Positions 46,472 to 55,300 of a DNA stretch of 64,000 bases are shown here, one piece after another; the first letter of the stretch is position 1; each line of letters begins with the position of its first letter. The DNA is taken from the NCBI GenBank assembly GCA_036378335.1, contig DASUWP010000120.1:1-64000 (forward strand), read 5' to 3'. This DNA comes from KBS-83 sp036378335. Lineage in GTDB: Bacteria; Acidobacteriota; Terriglobia; Terriglobales; Acidobacteriaceae. The notes beneath the pieces are model-generated. The model was not told where the DNA came from, made no database searches, and saw nothing but the letters and a program-made list of their open reading frames with translations. The translations under genes and the position numbers were made by a program.

Positions 46472-48100
46472 ATGAACTCGCCATCCGAAGTGCACTCACC
46501 GGCGTCCAGCCGTTCCGACTCACTGTCTGCCGGGGAAACTGACAGCTCCGAAATCAGCTCATGGACGGCGTGGCTGGCTCTGCTTATCATCGCGCTAGTC
46601 CGGATTCCCTTCCTACTCGTTCATCCTCTGCAGGAGGACGCCTACATCACCTTTCGCGCCGCAAGGCATCTTGCGGAAAACGGCGACTTCTCCTTCAACC
46701 TGCACCAGCACTTCCCCGGCACTACCAGCCTGCTCTACCCGCTCATTGTTGCCGCCATCGACTTGCTATTGCATCCTTTCATGATTCTGGGCGTGCAGAT
46801 CTTCGGAACGCTCTGCATCGCGGCTGCTTCTTATCTCATAGCGGCCGCGCTTTGCAGCAACCAGCGCGAGCAGCCCGCGGTATGGCTGCTCACGGCTTGC
46901 TGGCCCATTTCGCTGGTGATGAGCTACAGCGGCATGGAGACCTCGCTGCTGGCACTTGTCCTTGCCGCCGCCCTTTTCGCGCTCGCGCGCGGCAGCCATT
47001 GGACGCTGTTCGCCGTGAGCGTGCTGCTGTTACCGCTCGTTCGGCCCGATGCTGTCGCGTATGGATTACTCTTTTGTGCCGCCATGTTCTTCATCGACCG
47101 GCGCGCCGCCTTGCGCGGCACATTGTCGCTCGCCACTGGTTGCGGACTTTTTCTGCTGGGAACGCGCGTCACCACCGGCCAGTTTCTGCCCGCGACCGCG
47201 CGGGCTAAAGAAATTGCGTATCACCCCAGCCATTCACTCGCTGCGGTGGCCGCCCGCATACACGATCTCTTTCTCGGACAGTCCTTCCTGCTGCCGACTA
47301 CCTCCACCTATCTGGTCAAGCTCAGCCCCATCGTGCTGATCGTTGTCGTTGCCGCATTTATTCTTGCTTTCCATTTCGCGCACTCGCGACGGGAACGCAT
47401 CGTGCTCGGCACGCTCGCTGCTGCCACTATCGCCATTCCCCTCGCCTATGCCTATGGCGGTGTTGTCTTCGCCTGGTATCTCTTTCCCGCGAACTGGCTG
47501 GCCATCGCCGTCACCTTCGCTGTTGCGGTTCGTATCGTCACGAAGCTCCGATTCCGCATGGCGGGAGCCGCGCTCCTCGCCCTCATTGGGATCGGGCTGA
47601 TCTTCATGCAGTGGACTAAGGCATTCGTTGCTGCTACGGAGGACTACCATTACCGCGGTGATATAGGCCGCTATCTCGGCGCGGTCAGCCATGGTCAGGG
47701 AACGCTGTTCCTTGAACCGGCAGGTTTGATCCCTTATTTCTCCGGCCTCCGCACGGACGACGAAGTCGGCCTCGTCTCCAGTCGTGTGACGGATTTTATG
47801 AAGCAGGATCCGGTCGCGTGGTGGTTCGACTACGTGGCCGGGGTGCAGCCTGACTACATCGTCCAGCGGCAAAGCTTCGACCATTACCGCACTTTCGAGA
47901 ACTACACCCTTACCCCGGACCAGCAGCGCTGGTTCGCCGCGCATTACCGGCTCATCCGGCGTGTCCATTACGTTCCTGCCACATATCACTCGTCACATCT
48001 ATTGCAGCGGATTCTAGCCATGGGTCCACTGGAGAACTATCTCGTCTACGAGCGGCGCGACCTCCTCGGCGACCGGACTCCGGGCCCCCAGCTTCATTAA
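46472..48100 (+). CDS. GT-C type integral membrane glycosyltransferase
   Basis: 542 residues with about eleven hydrophobic helices. After helix 1, the first external loop carries HPLQEDAYITFRAARHLAEN, the acidic-pair motif (E/D-D-A-Y-x-T-F-R) seen in AftB-like and related GT-C enzymes that use polyprenyl-phosphate sugars. The C-terminal roughly 120 residues are soluble. Predicted to add a sugar to a lipid carrier or envelope glycan; donor and acceptor are not readable. No sugar genes are adjacent. Confidence 0.7.
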   Translation: MNSPSEVHSPASSRSDSLSAGETDSSEISSWTAWLALLIIALVRIPFLLVHPLQEDAYITFRAARHLAENGDFSFNLHQHFPGTTSLLYPLIVAAIDLLLHPFMILGVQIFGTLCIAAASYLIAAALCSNQREQPAVWLLTACWPISLVMSYSGMETSLLALVLAAALFALARGSHWTLFAVSVLLLPLVRPDAVAYGLLFCAAMFFIDRRAALRGTLSLATGCGLFLLGTRVTTGQFLPATARAKEIAYHPSHSLAAVAARIHDLFLGQSFLLPTTSTYLVKLSPIVLIVVVAAFILAFHFAHSRRERIVLGTLAAATIAIPLAYAYGGVVFAWYLFPANWLAIAVTFAVAVRIVTKLRFRMAGAALLALIGIGLIFMQWTKAFVAATEDYHYRGDIGRYLGAVSHGQGTLFLEPAGLIPYFSGLRTDDEVGLVSSRVTDFMKQDPVAWWFDYVAGVQPDYIVQRQSFDHYRTFENYTLTPDQQRWFAAHYRLIRRVHYVPATYHSSHLLQRILAMGPLENYLVYERRDLLGDRTPGPQLH

Positions 48101-48122
48101 TGCCTGCACGACCTGCTCGCTC

Positions 48123-48128
48123 TATACT
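48123..48128 (+). promoter_or_regulatory. Candidate -10 (TATACT) for the Panacea gene pair
   Basis: TATACT, 36 nt before the ATG at 48165. Suggests that the pair has its own promoter. Confidence 0.45.
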
Positions 48129-48164
48129 TTTCTTCAAGGACTGCGTAGAAAGGGATCTCCCGCC

Positions 48165-48677
48165 ATGCCCTTTGACCCCCGCGCCGTTGCCAATCGCCTG
48201 CTTGAGCTTGCTCGCGAGCGCCAGCTCACGCTTGATCCGATGAAGGTGCAGAAGCTGCTCTATTACGCGCACGGATGGCATCTGGCGCTCACTGGCCGCC
48301 CACTGCTCGATCGTTCCGTCGAAGCATGGCAATATGGGCCGGTGCTGCCGGACGTTTACCGCGCCTTCCGGCAGTTTGGTGCGCAGCCGATCACGGAGCC
48401 GGCGCGCTACTTTGCGATTGATGGCGGAAAGCTTGGTCTGCGGCGCTATTCAATGCCCGCGAGCGACCCGGATGCCGATTACGCCGACCGCATCCTCCGT
48501 CGCATTCTCGAGCAATACGGCAACTATTCCGCCATTCAGCTTTCCATGATGACGCACGCGGACGGCACGCCCTGGGCACAGGCCTGGAGCGAGAACTCCG
48601 GCAAGCGATACGTGCCCATTCCAGATACGGAGATTGCCGCCTGGTTCAAGTCCGTGCTCAAGCCGGTGGCCGCATGA
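48165..48677 (+). CDS. Panacea-domain protein (DUF4065/SocA-like)
   Basis: 170 residues. The domain begins VANRLLELARERQLTLDPMKVQKLLYYAHGW-like (given in part), with KLLYYAHGWHLAL and EAWQYGPVLPDVYRAF as hallmark motifs. Panacea domains (DUF4065; SocA, GepA) are antitoxins found beside very diverse toxins, and SocA is a ClpXP adaptor. The next gene overlaps by 4 nt (ATGA) and encodes a two-helix membrane protein. No phage genes surround it. Confidence 0.85.
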   Translation: MPFDPRAVANRLLELARERQLTLDPMKVQKLLYYAHGWHLALTGRPLLDRSVEAWQYGPVLPDVYRAFRQFGAQPITEPARYFAIDGGKLGLRRYSMPASDPDADYADRILRRILEQYGNYSAIQLSMMTHADGTPWAQAWSENSGKRYVPIPDTEIAAWFKSVLKPVAA

Positions 48678-49045
48678 GTGCCACACCTCCTGGTCCCGAC
48701 CCGGAGACCATCGCGGATACCAGCGCCTCAGCGCTCGCGCCGCGCGTTGCCGGTGTGGTCCGGTCGAGCGAGTTGGCCACCGAGGAGAACGATCAGTTCG
48801 ACGACGCCCGAAAGGCACAGTTTCTCGCCTTCCGTCGCTGGCTCGTCCCCAGCCTTTTTGCGCTCACGGTGGGATGGCTGGTCTTTGTCGGCTGCATCGT
48901 GCTTCGCGAAGAGCTGCAGCACGGCAGACTCTCGGATGCCGTCCTCATTGCGTTGCTGGGCACCGCAACCGCCAACGTGCTGGGGCTGCTTGTGATCGTG
49001 CTCAAATCCATCTTCCCCCTGGATGTCGATCGCGGGGATATCTAA
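48674..49045 (+). CDS. Two-helix membrane protein partnered with Panacea; candidate toxin
   Basis: 123 residues. An acidic, polar N-terminal half (about 1-52) is followed by two helices (about 56-77, WLVPSLFALTVGWLVFVGCI; about 88-112, ending VIVLKSIF) and a short tail. The start overlaps the Panacea stop by 4 nt, so the two are made together. Small membrane proteins are one class of Panacea partner, so a membrane-damaging toxin is possible; equally it may be the membrane arm of a defence pair. No sequence match recognised. Confidence 0.65.
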   Translation: MSATPPGPDPETIADTSASALAPRVAGVVRSSELATEENDQFDDARKAQFLAFRRWLVPSLFALTVGWLVFVGCIVLREELQHGRLSDAVLIALLGTATANVLGLLVIVLKSIFPLDVDRGDI

Positions 49046-49126
49046 CGCGGCGATACAGCATTTGTGTTGTCTCCGTAACTGGATGCCGGTATCCTCGCGT
49101 CATCCTCGCCTCGGGAAGGAACACTC

Positions 49127-49459
49127 ATGGATCCGAATAACATGGGTATCGATCCGCACCTTGCCTACTTTCTACCGTTCTTTGGGCTCTTCGCATTAAT
49201 CGGCATCGCCATCTACATCATCCCGTTCTGGATGATATTCAAGAAGGCGGGCTTCACCCCGTGGCTGGCGCTCCTGCTCTTCATTCCGCTCGCAAATATC
49301 ATCATTCTTTACGTGCTGGCGTTCTCGCAGTGGAAGGTCGCTCCGGTGGCTCAACTCACCGGCTATCCTCCAACCGCATACCCGCCTGCGTATCCGCCCG
49401 CTGCCTACCCTCCTGCGGCGCCGCCTGCGAATCCAAACGACATTTACCCGCGAACCTGA
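49127..49459 (+). CDS. Small membrane protein with Pro/Tyr-rich tail
   Basis: 110 residues with two hydrophobic segments (about 13-34 and 42-68, with PFWMIFKKAGFTPWLALLLF between) and a repetitive tail of YPP and AYPPA units (about 79-103). The segment around FKKAGFTPWLALL is common to small DUF805/DUF5684-like membrane proteins. GGAAGGA ribosome site. Function unknown. Confidence 0.75.
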   Translation: MDPNNMGIDPHLAYFLPFFGLFALIGIAIYIIPFWMIFKKAGFTPWLALLLFIPLANIIILYVLAFSQWKVAPVAQLTGYPPTAYPPAYPPAAYPPAAPPANPNDIYPRT

Positions 49460-49482
49460 TCCTGGTCGCAATCAAAGAGAGC

Positions 49483-49791
49483 TCAAGAGACGGCAATGCG
49501 CAATGCCGTCTCGATGGCGTCCTTCATCTGCGGCAGAGCCTCATCGATCCAGGGCGCGCGACGCCCATCCTGTACGCTCGCCCAGATCCGCCGCTTCGTC
49601 TCCCACAACGTCAGCTCCAATGTGCCGGACTGGATACCGCGCTTCACATGCCAATGAATGCATCCCGGATAACTGCTCAGAGTTGCCCTGGTAGAGATCC
49701 GCAAGCCACATCCGATGCACGCCTTTTCAATGAGCGATGCGGCACCGCTCAGGCTGTAACCTTGCGGAACAGCGAAGTCGATCTCCGTCAT
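49483..49791 (-). CDS. Hypothetical protein with CxxC
   Basis: 102 residues; ATG at 49791 with GGAGGG 6 nt upstream. Contains CIGCG, another Cys and two His in YPGCIHWHVKRG, and C-terminal helices. No family recognised. The ribosome site and codon use support a real gene. Convergent with the preceding gene and divergent from gltX. Confidence 0.6.
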   Translation of the reverse strand: MTEIDFAVPQGYSLSGAASLIEKACIGCGLRISTRATLSSYPGCIHWHVKRGIQSGTLELTLWETKRRIWASVQDGRRAPWIDEALPQMKDAIETALRIAVS

Positions 49792-49832
49792 GGCATCCCT
49801 CCATCGGATTGCGGCCGCACCAGCACTGCAGA

Positions 49833-49956
49833 ATGTTCTAGCATTTCAGCATCGGTGCAGGCTCATTGCACCACATTGGCGTGGCTTTTCTGCCAGAAGA
49901 CACCCCACTCCACAAAGTCTGCCTGATACACAGCAACGGTGAAAATGCTCTAGCAT
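49833..49956. repeat. Repeated ATGYTCTAGCAT motif in the gltX upstream region
   Basis: ATGTTCTAGCAT at 49833-49844 and ATGCTCTAGCAT at 49945-49956, both followed within about 6 nt by TTCAG or TTTCAG. The second copy contains TAGCAT, 15 nt before the gltX ATG, and could be its -10. Otherwise the 180-bp region is empty. Confidence 0.4.
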
Positions 49957-49971
49957 CAATTCAGATCGTTT

Positions 49972-51465
49972 ATGTCATTCACTCCTGAACGTCCCCGTGT
50001 CCGATTCGCTCCTTCCCCCACCGGCTACCTGCATGTCGGCGGTGCCCGCACTGCGCTATTCAATTGGCTCTTCGCGCGCCACACCGGCGGCACCCTCATC
50101 CTGCGCATTGAAGATACCGATTTCGAGCGCTCCTCCGAAGCCATGGTCGAGGGCATCCTTGAAGGCATGCGCTGGCTGGGCCTTAACTGGGACGAGGGAC
50201 CGTTCTATCAGTCGCAGCGCCTGGACCTCTACAAAGCTACCGCGCAGAAGCTGCTCGACTCCGGGCATGCTTATCCCTGCTTCTGCACCAAAGAAGACCT
50301 GGAGCATCGCCGCAAGATCGCATCCGAAGCTGGCAAGCCTCCCATGTACGATCGGCGCTGCAGCATCATCGCGCCCGAGGATGCTGCCGCACGCCGCTCC
50401 GCCGGAGAGCCGGTCGCCATTCGCTTCCGTGTGCCCGAGGGCGGCGTCACCGCGTTCGACGACGCCGTTGTGGGCCGTGTGGAATTTGCGAACAGTGAGC
50501 TTGAAGATTTCGTTCTCCTGCGTTCGGACGGCATCCCCACCTATCACCTCTCTGTGGTGGCCGACGATCTCGACATGCGGCTCACTCACATTATTCGTGG
50601 CGCAGACCACATCTCGAACACGCCCAAGCAGGTGCTGCAATACCAGGCACTCGGCGCGCCGCTGCCCATCTTTGCGCATGTGCCGCTGATTCTCGGTCCG
50701 GATAAAACGCGGCTCTCCAAGCGCCACGGCGCCACGTCGGTGACCTCTTACAAAGAGTTGGGCATTATGCCGGAGGCCTTCCGCAACTTCCTCGCATTGC
50801 TTGGCTGGTCGCCCGGCGCCGCGGGAAAAGACGCCGAGGGCCGCGACCGCGAGATCTTCAGCTCCGAAGAGTTGATCACGCTGTTTTCTCTCGAAGGAAT
50901 ATCGAAATCGAACGCCGTCTTCAACAACGACAAGCTCGCATGGTTCAACACCGAATGGATCCGCCGTTCCACTGCGAGCGAGTTGTTGCCGCTGATTCAA
51001 GGCGAATGGGGTAAGAACGGTTTTATACCCAAGCGCAGCGACGCCGATGTGCTTGCCGCTATTGAGCTCGTCAAGCCGCGAGCCCGTAGCCTTACTGATT
51101 TCGCCAGCTCATTTTGTGCGTATTTCAGCGATGAATACAGCTTCGATCCAGCCGCGGTAACGAAGTTTCTCAAGGACTCCACGACCCGTGACCTGCTGGT
51201 CGAGCTCGGGGGACGCTACGATTCCGCGCCGGAGTTCACCGAGACATCTACCGAACAGTTGCTGCGCGCATTCGCTGACGAGAAGGGAATGAAGCCTGGC
51301 GTGCTCATCAATGGCGCGCGCGTGGCGCTTACCGGCCAGGCCGTCGCGCCCTCGCTCTTCGCAGTGATGCTCGCACTCGGCCGCGAACGGGTGGTGCGGC
51401 GCCTGCAATCCGCCACATCCATTCCTACACCGGCCGCGAGCGCGGAGGCGCCGCAGCCTGCTTGA
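49972..51465 (+). CDS. gltX: Glutamyl-tRNA synthetase
   Basis: 497 residues. Charges tRNA-Glu (and possibly tRNA-Gln). Class I motifs: RFAPSPTGYLHVGGARTALF (HIGH equivalent) and the KMSKS equivalent TRLSKRHG. The catalytic domain IEDTDFERSSE and anticodon-binding domain are complete; the length matches the family. No strong ribosome site; a TAGCAT element sits upstream. Its TGA overlaps the TTG of the next gene. Confidence 0.97.
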   Translation: MSFTPERPRVRFAPSPTGYLHVGGARTALFNWLFARHTGGTLILRIEDTDFERSSEAMVEGILEGMRWLGLNWDEGPFYQSQRLDLYKATAQKLLDSGHAYPCFCTKEDLEHRRKIASEAGKPPMYDRRCSIIAPEDAAARRSAGEPVAIRFRVPEGGVTAFDDAVVGRVEFANSELEDFVLLRSDGIPTYHLSVVADDLDMRLTHIIRGADHISNTPKQVLQYQALGAPLPIFAHVPLILGPDKTRLSKRHGATSVTSYKELGIMPEAFRNFLALLGWSPGAAGKDAEGRDREIFSSEELITLFSLEGISKSNAVFNNDKLAWFNTEWIRRSTASELLPLIQGEWGKNGFIPKRSDADVLAAIELVKPRARSLTDFASSFCAYFSDEYSFDPAAVTKFLKDSTTRDLLVELGGRYDSAPEFTETSTEQLLRAFADEKGMKPGVLINGARVALTGQAVAPSLFAVMLALGRERVVRRLQSATSIPTPAASAEAPQPA

Positions 51466-53249
51466 GCGGATCGAATCCAGACGCGCGCGGCGTCTACAGC
51501 AGCCGTCTTGCCGCACTTGAGGCAGAGCGGACACGCCTGCGACATCGGGACAGGCTCTTCGGTTTCAGCAAGCTCGCGTTCGCGATCGCAGCTGTTGTGT
51601 GCGCCATCTGGCTGGCGAGCGCACATCCAGGGCTGCTTGCCTGGGCTCTCGTTCCGGCACTTGTTTTCGCAATCCTGTGGATCGCTCACGAGCGCCTCCT
51701 GCGCGCATCGAACGAATCCGCCCGGCTCGAATCGTTCTATCGCCGCGGCTTGGCGCGCCTTGATGATGCATGGTCAGGGCACGGCGACGCCGGTCACCGC
51801 TTTCTCGATTCCGGACATCTCTACGCCCGCGATCTCGACATCTTCGGCGCCGGCAGCCTCTATGAGCTGATCTCGCAGGCCGCCAGCGCACCTGGCCAGC
51901 ACACACTTTCAGACTGGCTGCTGCATCCCGCCGAGCCGGACGAAATCATCGAGCGCCAGGAGGCCATTCGCGAGCTCACGGCGCGTCTCGATTTGCGCGA
52001 ACAACTTGCCCTCGCCGCTGATGCGATTCATGAAGGCACGCCGGAAACCCTCATTCGGTGGGCTGAGTCACGTGAACGCAGCGTGCCTGACTGGCTGCTC
52101 TTCGTAGCGCCGCCGCTCGCGCTGTTCTGGTTAGCCGGTCTCTTCTATTGGCTCGCCACCAGCAACATTGCCTGGTTAGTGATCTTCAGTGTGATCAACG
52201 CTGCACTCACCACCCGCTTCATCGGAGCCATCAAATGCGCAGCGGTCGACGTCCTGCAAGTATCGCCACTTCTCGGGCCTTTGCATCGCGTGCTCGCGGT
52301 CTACGAAGCACAGGACTTTCGATCACCGCGCCTCACCGCTCTCACCGCAGCATTGAGCAGCAAGGGGCTCGCGCCATCGCGTGTGATTGCGAAGCTGGAG
52401 CGCAATCTCCACTGGCTTGAATCCAGCGACAACTGGTTTGTGAAGCTGGTGAACCGTTTCGTTTTCTGGACGCCGCTCTGCATGCTCGCCATCGAAGCGT
52501 GGCGACGGCGACATGGCCGCAGCGTGCGCACGTGGCTCTCGAGCATCGGCGACTTCGAAGCACTCAGCTCACTCGCATGCTTCGCGTACGAGCGCCCGGC
52601 ATGCTCTTTTCCCGCTCTACGCACCGACAGACCAGCGCTTGATGCGGTCGGCCTCACGCATCCTCTGCTGCCGCCGGCCACCGCGATTCCGAATGACATC
52701 TCGTTCGACACAGCGCATGCGCTCATCATCGTCAGCGGCCCCAACATGGCGGGCAAGAGCACGCTGCTGCGCGCCATCGGTCTGAACGTCGCACTCGCGC
52801 AATGCGGAGCGCCGGTCTGCTGCAGCAGCTTGACCTTATCGCCACTCGCGGTCGGCGCATCCATCACCGTGCAGGATTCGTTGCAGAGCGGCCTTTCCCG
52901 TTTTTATGCAGAGATCCAGCGGCTCAAGCAAATTACCGATCTCGCCGCGACTCAGCCGACGCTCTTCCTGCTGGATGAATTGCTCTCCGGCACTAATTCG
53001 CACGATCGCCGCGTCGGCACTGAGGCATTGCTGCGTGGTCTGCTGGCACGCAATGCCATCGGCCTGATCACGACACACGATCTTGCGCTCACCGAGATTG
53101 CCGGCGAGCTCAACGACCGCGCCATCAATATGCACTTCGGCGATCGCTTCAGCGCGGGCGAGCTGCACTTCGACTACAAACTCGCCTCAGGCATCGCCGA
53201 CAGCACCAACGCACTGCAGCTCATGCGCGCTGTCGGGCTGGAAGTGTAA
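51462..53249 (+). CDS. Membrane-anchored MutS-like ATPase
   Basis: 595 residues from a TTG overlapping the gltX stop (TTGA). Hydrophobic helices near the N-terminus (about 38-78) and in the middle (about 207-245) are absent from true MutS. The C-terminal part (about 405-590) is a MutS-type ABC ATPase with Walker A GPNMAGKST (426-434), the SxS-like QDSLQSGLSRF, Walker B LFLLDELLSGTN and the H-loop ITTHD. No MutS mismatch-recognition domain and no Smr nuclease. Known as a conserved MutS-related subgroup of unknown function. Probably membrane-bound. Confidence 0.85.
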   Translation: MSGSNPDARGVYSSRLAALEAERTRLRHRDRLFGFSKLAFAIAAVVCAIWLASAHPGLLAWALVPALVFAILWIAHERLLRASNESARLESFYRRGLARLDDAWSGHGDAGHRFLDSGHLYARDLDIFGAGSLYELISQAASAPGQHTLSDWLLHPAEPDEIIERQEAIRELTARLDLREQLALAADAIHEGTPETLIRWAESRERSVPDWLLFVAPPLALFWLAGLFYWLATSNIAWLVIFSVINAALTTRFIGAIKCAAVDVLQVSPLLGPLHRVLAVYEAQDFRSPRLTALTAALSSKGLAPSRVIAKLERNLHWLESSDNWFVKLVNRFVFWTPLCMLAIEAWRRRHGRSVRTWLSSIGDFEALSSLACFAYERPACSFPALRTDRPALDAVGLTHPLLPPATAIPNDISFDTAHALIIVSGPNMAGKSTLLRAIGLNVALAQCGAPVCCSSLTLSPLAVGASITVQDSLQSGLSRFYAEIQRLKQITDLAATQPTLFLLDELLSGTNSHDRRVGTEALLRGLLARNAIGLITTHDLALTEIAGELNDRAINMHFGDRFSAGELHFDYKLASGIADSTNALQLMRAVGLEV

Positions 53250-53263
53250 GCAAGCCTGTTCTC

Positions 53264-54733
53264 CTATCTCGGTGCCGGAGTCGCCGCATCGGCCAGCGCA
53301 TACGCTGTCACCGCCATCACTGCCGCGTTCTCACCCAGCTCCCGCGGATCGACTTTGTCGAAGGTATCCGCCGCCGTATGGTGATAGTTGAAGTAGTAGC
53401 GGCTGTCCTGGATCGGCGCGAAACCAGGAACGCCCTTTTCCGTCACAGAATTGATGTCTTCGCCCGTTTCCGCACTGCGTTCCAACAGCGGCGCGCCGAT
53501 CGGCGCCAGCACCTGCGATAGCGGCTTCAACCATTCATCGAGCGCGGCGCCGCCCTGAAAGTAAATTCCGGTCGGATGTCCCGCGCCCAGATCCGATTCG
53601 ATCGCCCCGACATGATTCTGGAGATCGCCCGCATAATCCTTCGCATACGTCTGCGCGCCAAACGAGCCCTGCTCTTCGTCCATCCATGCGACGAAACGCA
53701 CCGTGCGCTTGGGATGGATTCCGAGCTTCTGCAAGAGATGAATCGCCTGCATCGACACGACAATGCCCGCCCCATCATCGATCGCGCCGGTCGCCAGATC
53801 CCATGAATCCAGGTGGCCAGAGACGATCACCACCTGTTCCGGATGCTCGGTCCCCTTCCAGTCCGCGATCACATTCGCGGTCTCCACCGGCGCCAGGGTC
53901 TCAGGCGTCAGCGTAAGGTGCATCTGCACTTCGCCCTGCGAGGTCAGGTTCTTCAACAGATCGCCGTCTTCGGCACTTACAGCTGCCGCGGGAATCTTCG
54001 GAAATCCTGGCGAATAGTACGTCATGCCTGTGTGAGGAAGCCGGTAATCCGCGCCGCCGACCGAGCGCACCAGCGTGGCCACCGCGCCCAGCGAAGCTGC
54101 CACGCTTGGCGCCGCGGCGCGATAGGCCACCGCTTGGCCGTAAGCCTCATCGCCGCGGCCCTGCGCTGCCAACTCTTTGTCGAAGTGCTCATTGAACAGC
54201 AGTATCTTTCCTTTCACCGCGTCCTTTGGCAGCGCCTTCAAGGCAGCAAAGGAATCGACGACCACTATCGGCACATCGATGCCGTCCTTCGGCGTAGCGA
54301 CGCTGCCGCCCAGTGCCGTCAGCACGATCTTCTGCGTCGTCTTCGGTGTCATACCCGGCCAACTCGTAAGGTCTGCTGTCTCCTGGCCGCGCACCCAGTG
54401 CGGCACGGTCGTCTTCTCGATGGTCACTGTTGCGCCGAGCGCGCGCATTTCATCCGCCACCCACTCCACCGCATGCTGTGCCTGCGCAGATCCGGCAAGC
54501 CGCGGGCCAATGTTGTCAGTCAGGTGGCGCAATTCTGTCAGCGCGTACGGATCGTTCAGTGCCGCGTCGCGCAGCCGTTCCATGTTGGCGATTTGTTCCG
54601 GCGTCCATGTGCCCGGCGACGATTGGAGCAGCCGCGCGATACGCGCTTGCGGTGATTGCGATCCCGGCATCTGGGCACTGATGGGCAGAGCGCTCGCCAG
54701 CGCGAGCGAGAGGACCAGTGGAATGCGAAGCAT
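53264..54733 (-). CDS. Secreted M28-family aminopeptidase
   Basis: 489 residues. Signal peptide (about 1-20). A PA-type insert (about 125-260) lies before the catalytic domain. Zinc ligands visible in SGHLDSWDLATGAIDDGAG (His, Asp), MDEEQG (Glu pair), ESDLGAGHPTG, and HHTAADT near the end. M28 enzymes remove N-terminal residues with two Zn ions. Ends before the convergent MutS-like gene. Confidence 0.92.
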   Translation of the reverse strand: MLRIPLVLSLALASALPISAQMPGSQSPQARIARLLQSSPGTWTPEQIANMERLRDAALNDPYALTELRHLTDNIGPRLAGSAQAQHAVEWVADEMRALGATVTIEKTTVPHWVRGQETADLTSWPGMTPKTTQKIVLTALGGSVATPKDGIDVPIVVVDSFAALKALPKDAVKGKILLFNEHFDKELAAQGRGDEAYGQAVAYRAAAPSVAASLGAVATLVRSVGGADYRLPHTGMTYYSPGFPKIPAAAVSAEDGDLLKNLTSQGEVQMHLTLTPETLAPVETANVIADWKGTEHPEQVVIVSGHLDSWDLATGAIDDGAGIVVSMQAIHLLQKLGIHPKRTVRFVAWMDEEQGSFGAQTYAKDYAGDLQNHVGAIESDLGAGHPTGIYFQGGAALDEWLKPLSQVLAPIGAPLLERSAETGEDINSVTEKGVPGFAPIQDSRYYFNYHHTAADTFDKVDPRELGENAAVMAVTAYALADAATPAPR

Positions 54734-54763
54734 AGCCGGATGCTACCATCCCTCCCGCGCGTA

Positions 54764-55300
54764 CTACTTCGCCAGCAGACTCACGGCAACCGGGATCTTG
54801 CGCGGCGGCATACATGCATTCGCATCACAGGCCTGGTAGCGAAGCGCTCCCTGCAGCAGGTGCCCACCGGGAGCTGCGGTCACATGCGCGCGCAACGTCA
54901 CAGCACCCGTATACACGCTCACTTTCTCGTTCGGCGCAAAGGCGAAACTGGTATCCGTCCCCGGGGGGAAATCGACCGCAGAAACATTCACACCATCGCC
55001 ATCCACCACCATAAGCTGCGTCGGAATCAGATTCTTCTCATGCGGTGCATGCGAGTTTATGTGGAAGCCGTCCTGGATATGAAAGCGCAACTCCACCACC
55101 TGCGGCTTACGCGCCGCAATCGCGATCTGGTCCGGTCCATCGAAGCGCACCGTTTGCGGCATCTTGCCGCCGGCTTCCGGCGTGTCCTGCCAGGGAAATT
55201 TCTGCGCCGATGCAGAGGTCGCGATAGTGCAGGCGATTACCACCCAGAAAGCAAGGTTGACTCGCCGGCTCGTTAGCCTGCTGATTTGTTTCCGCATCAT
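54764..55300 (-). CDS. Secreted DsbD-alpha-like protein
   Basis: 178 residues with a signal peptide (about 1-33). The immunoglobulin-like fold (VVELRFHIQDGFHINSHAP) and the pair Cys158/Cys163 in YQACDANACMPP match the N-terminal periplasmic domain of DsbD. The membrane and thioredoxin domains of DsbD are not here. Its start overlaps the TlpA stop by 4 nt, so it is co-made with a thioredoxin-like partner. Confidence 0.85.
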   Translation of the reverse strand: MMRKQISRLTSRRVNLAFWVVIACTIATSASAQKFPWQDTPEAGGKMPQTVRFDGPDQIAIAARKPQVVELRFHIQDGFHINSHAPHEKNLIPTQLMVVDGDGVNVSAVDFPPGTDTSFAFAPNEKVSVYTGAVTLRAHVTAAPGGHLLQGALRYQACDANACMPPRKIPVAVSLLAK

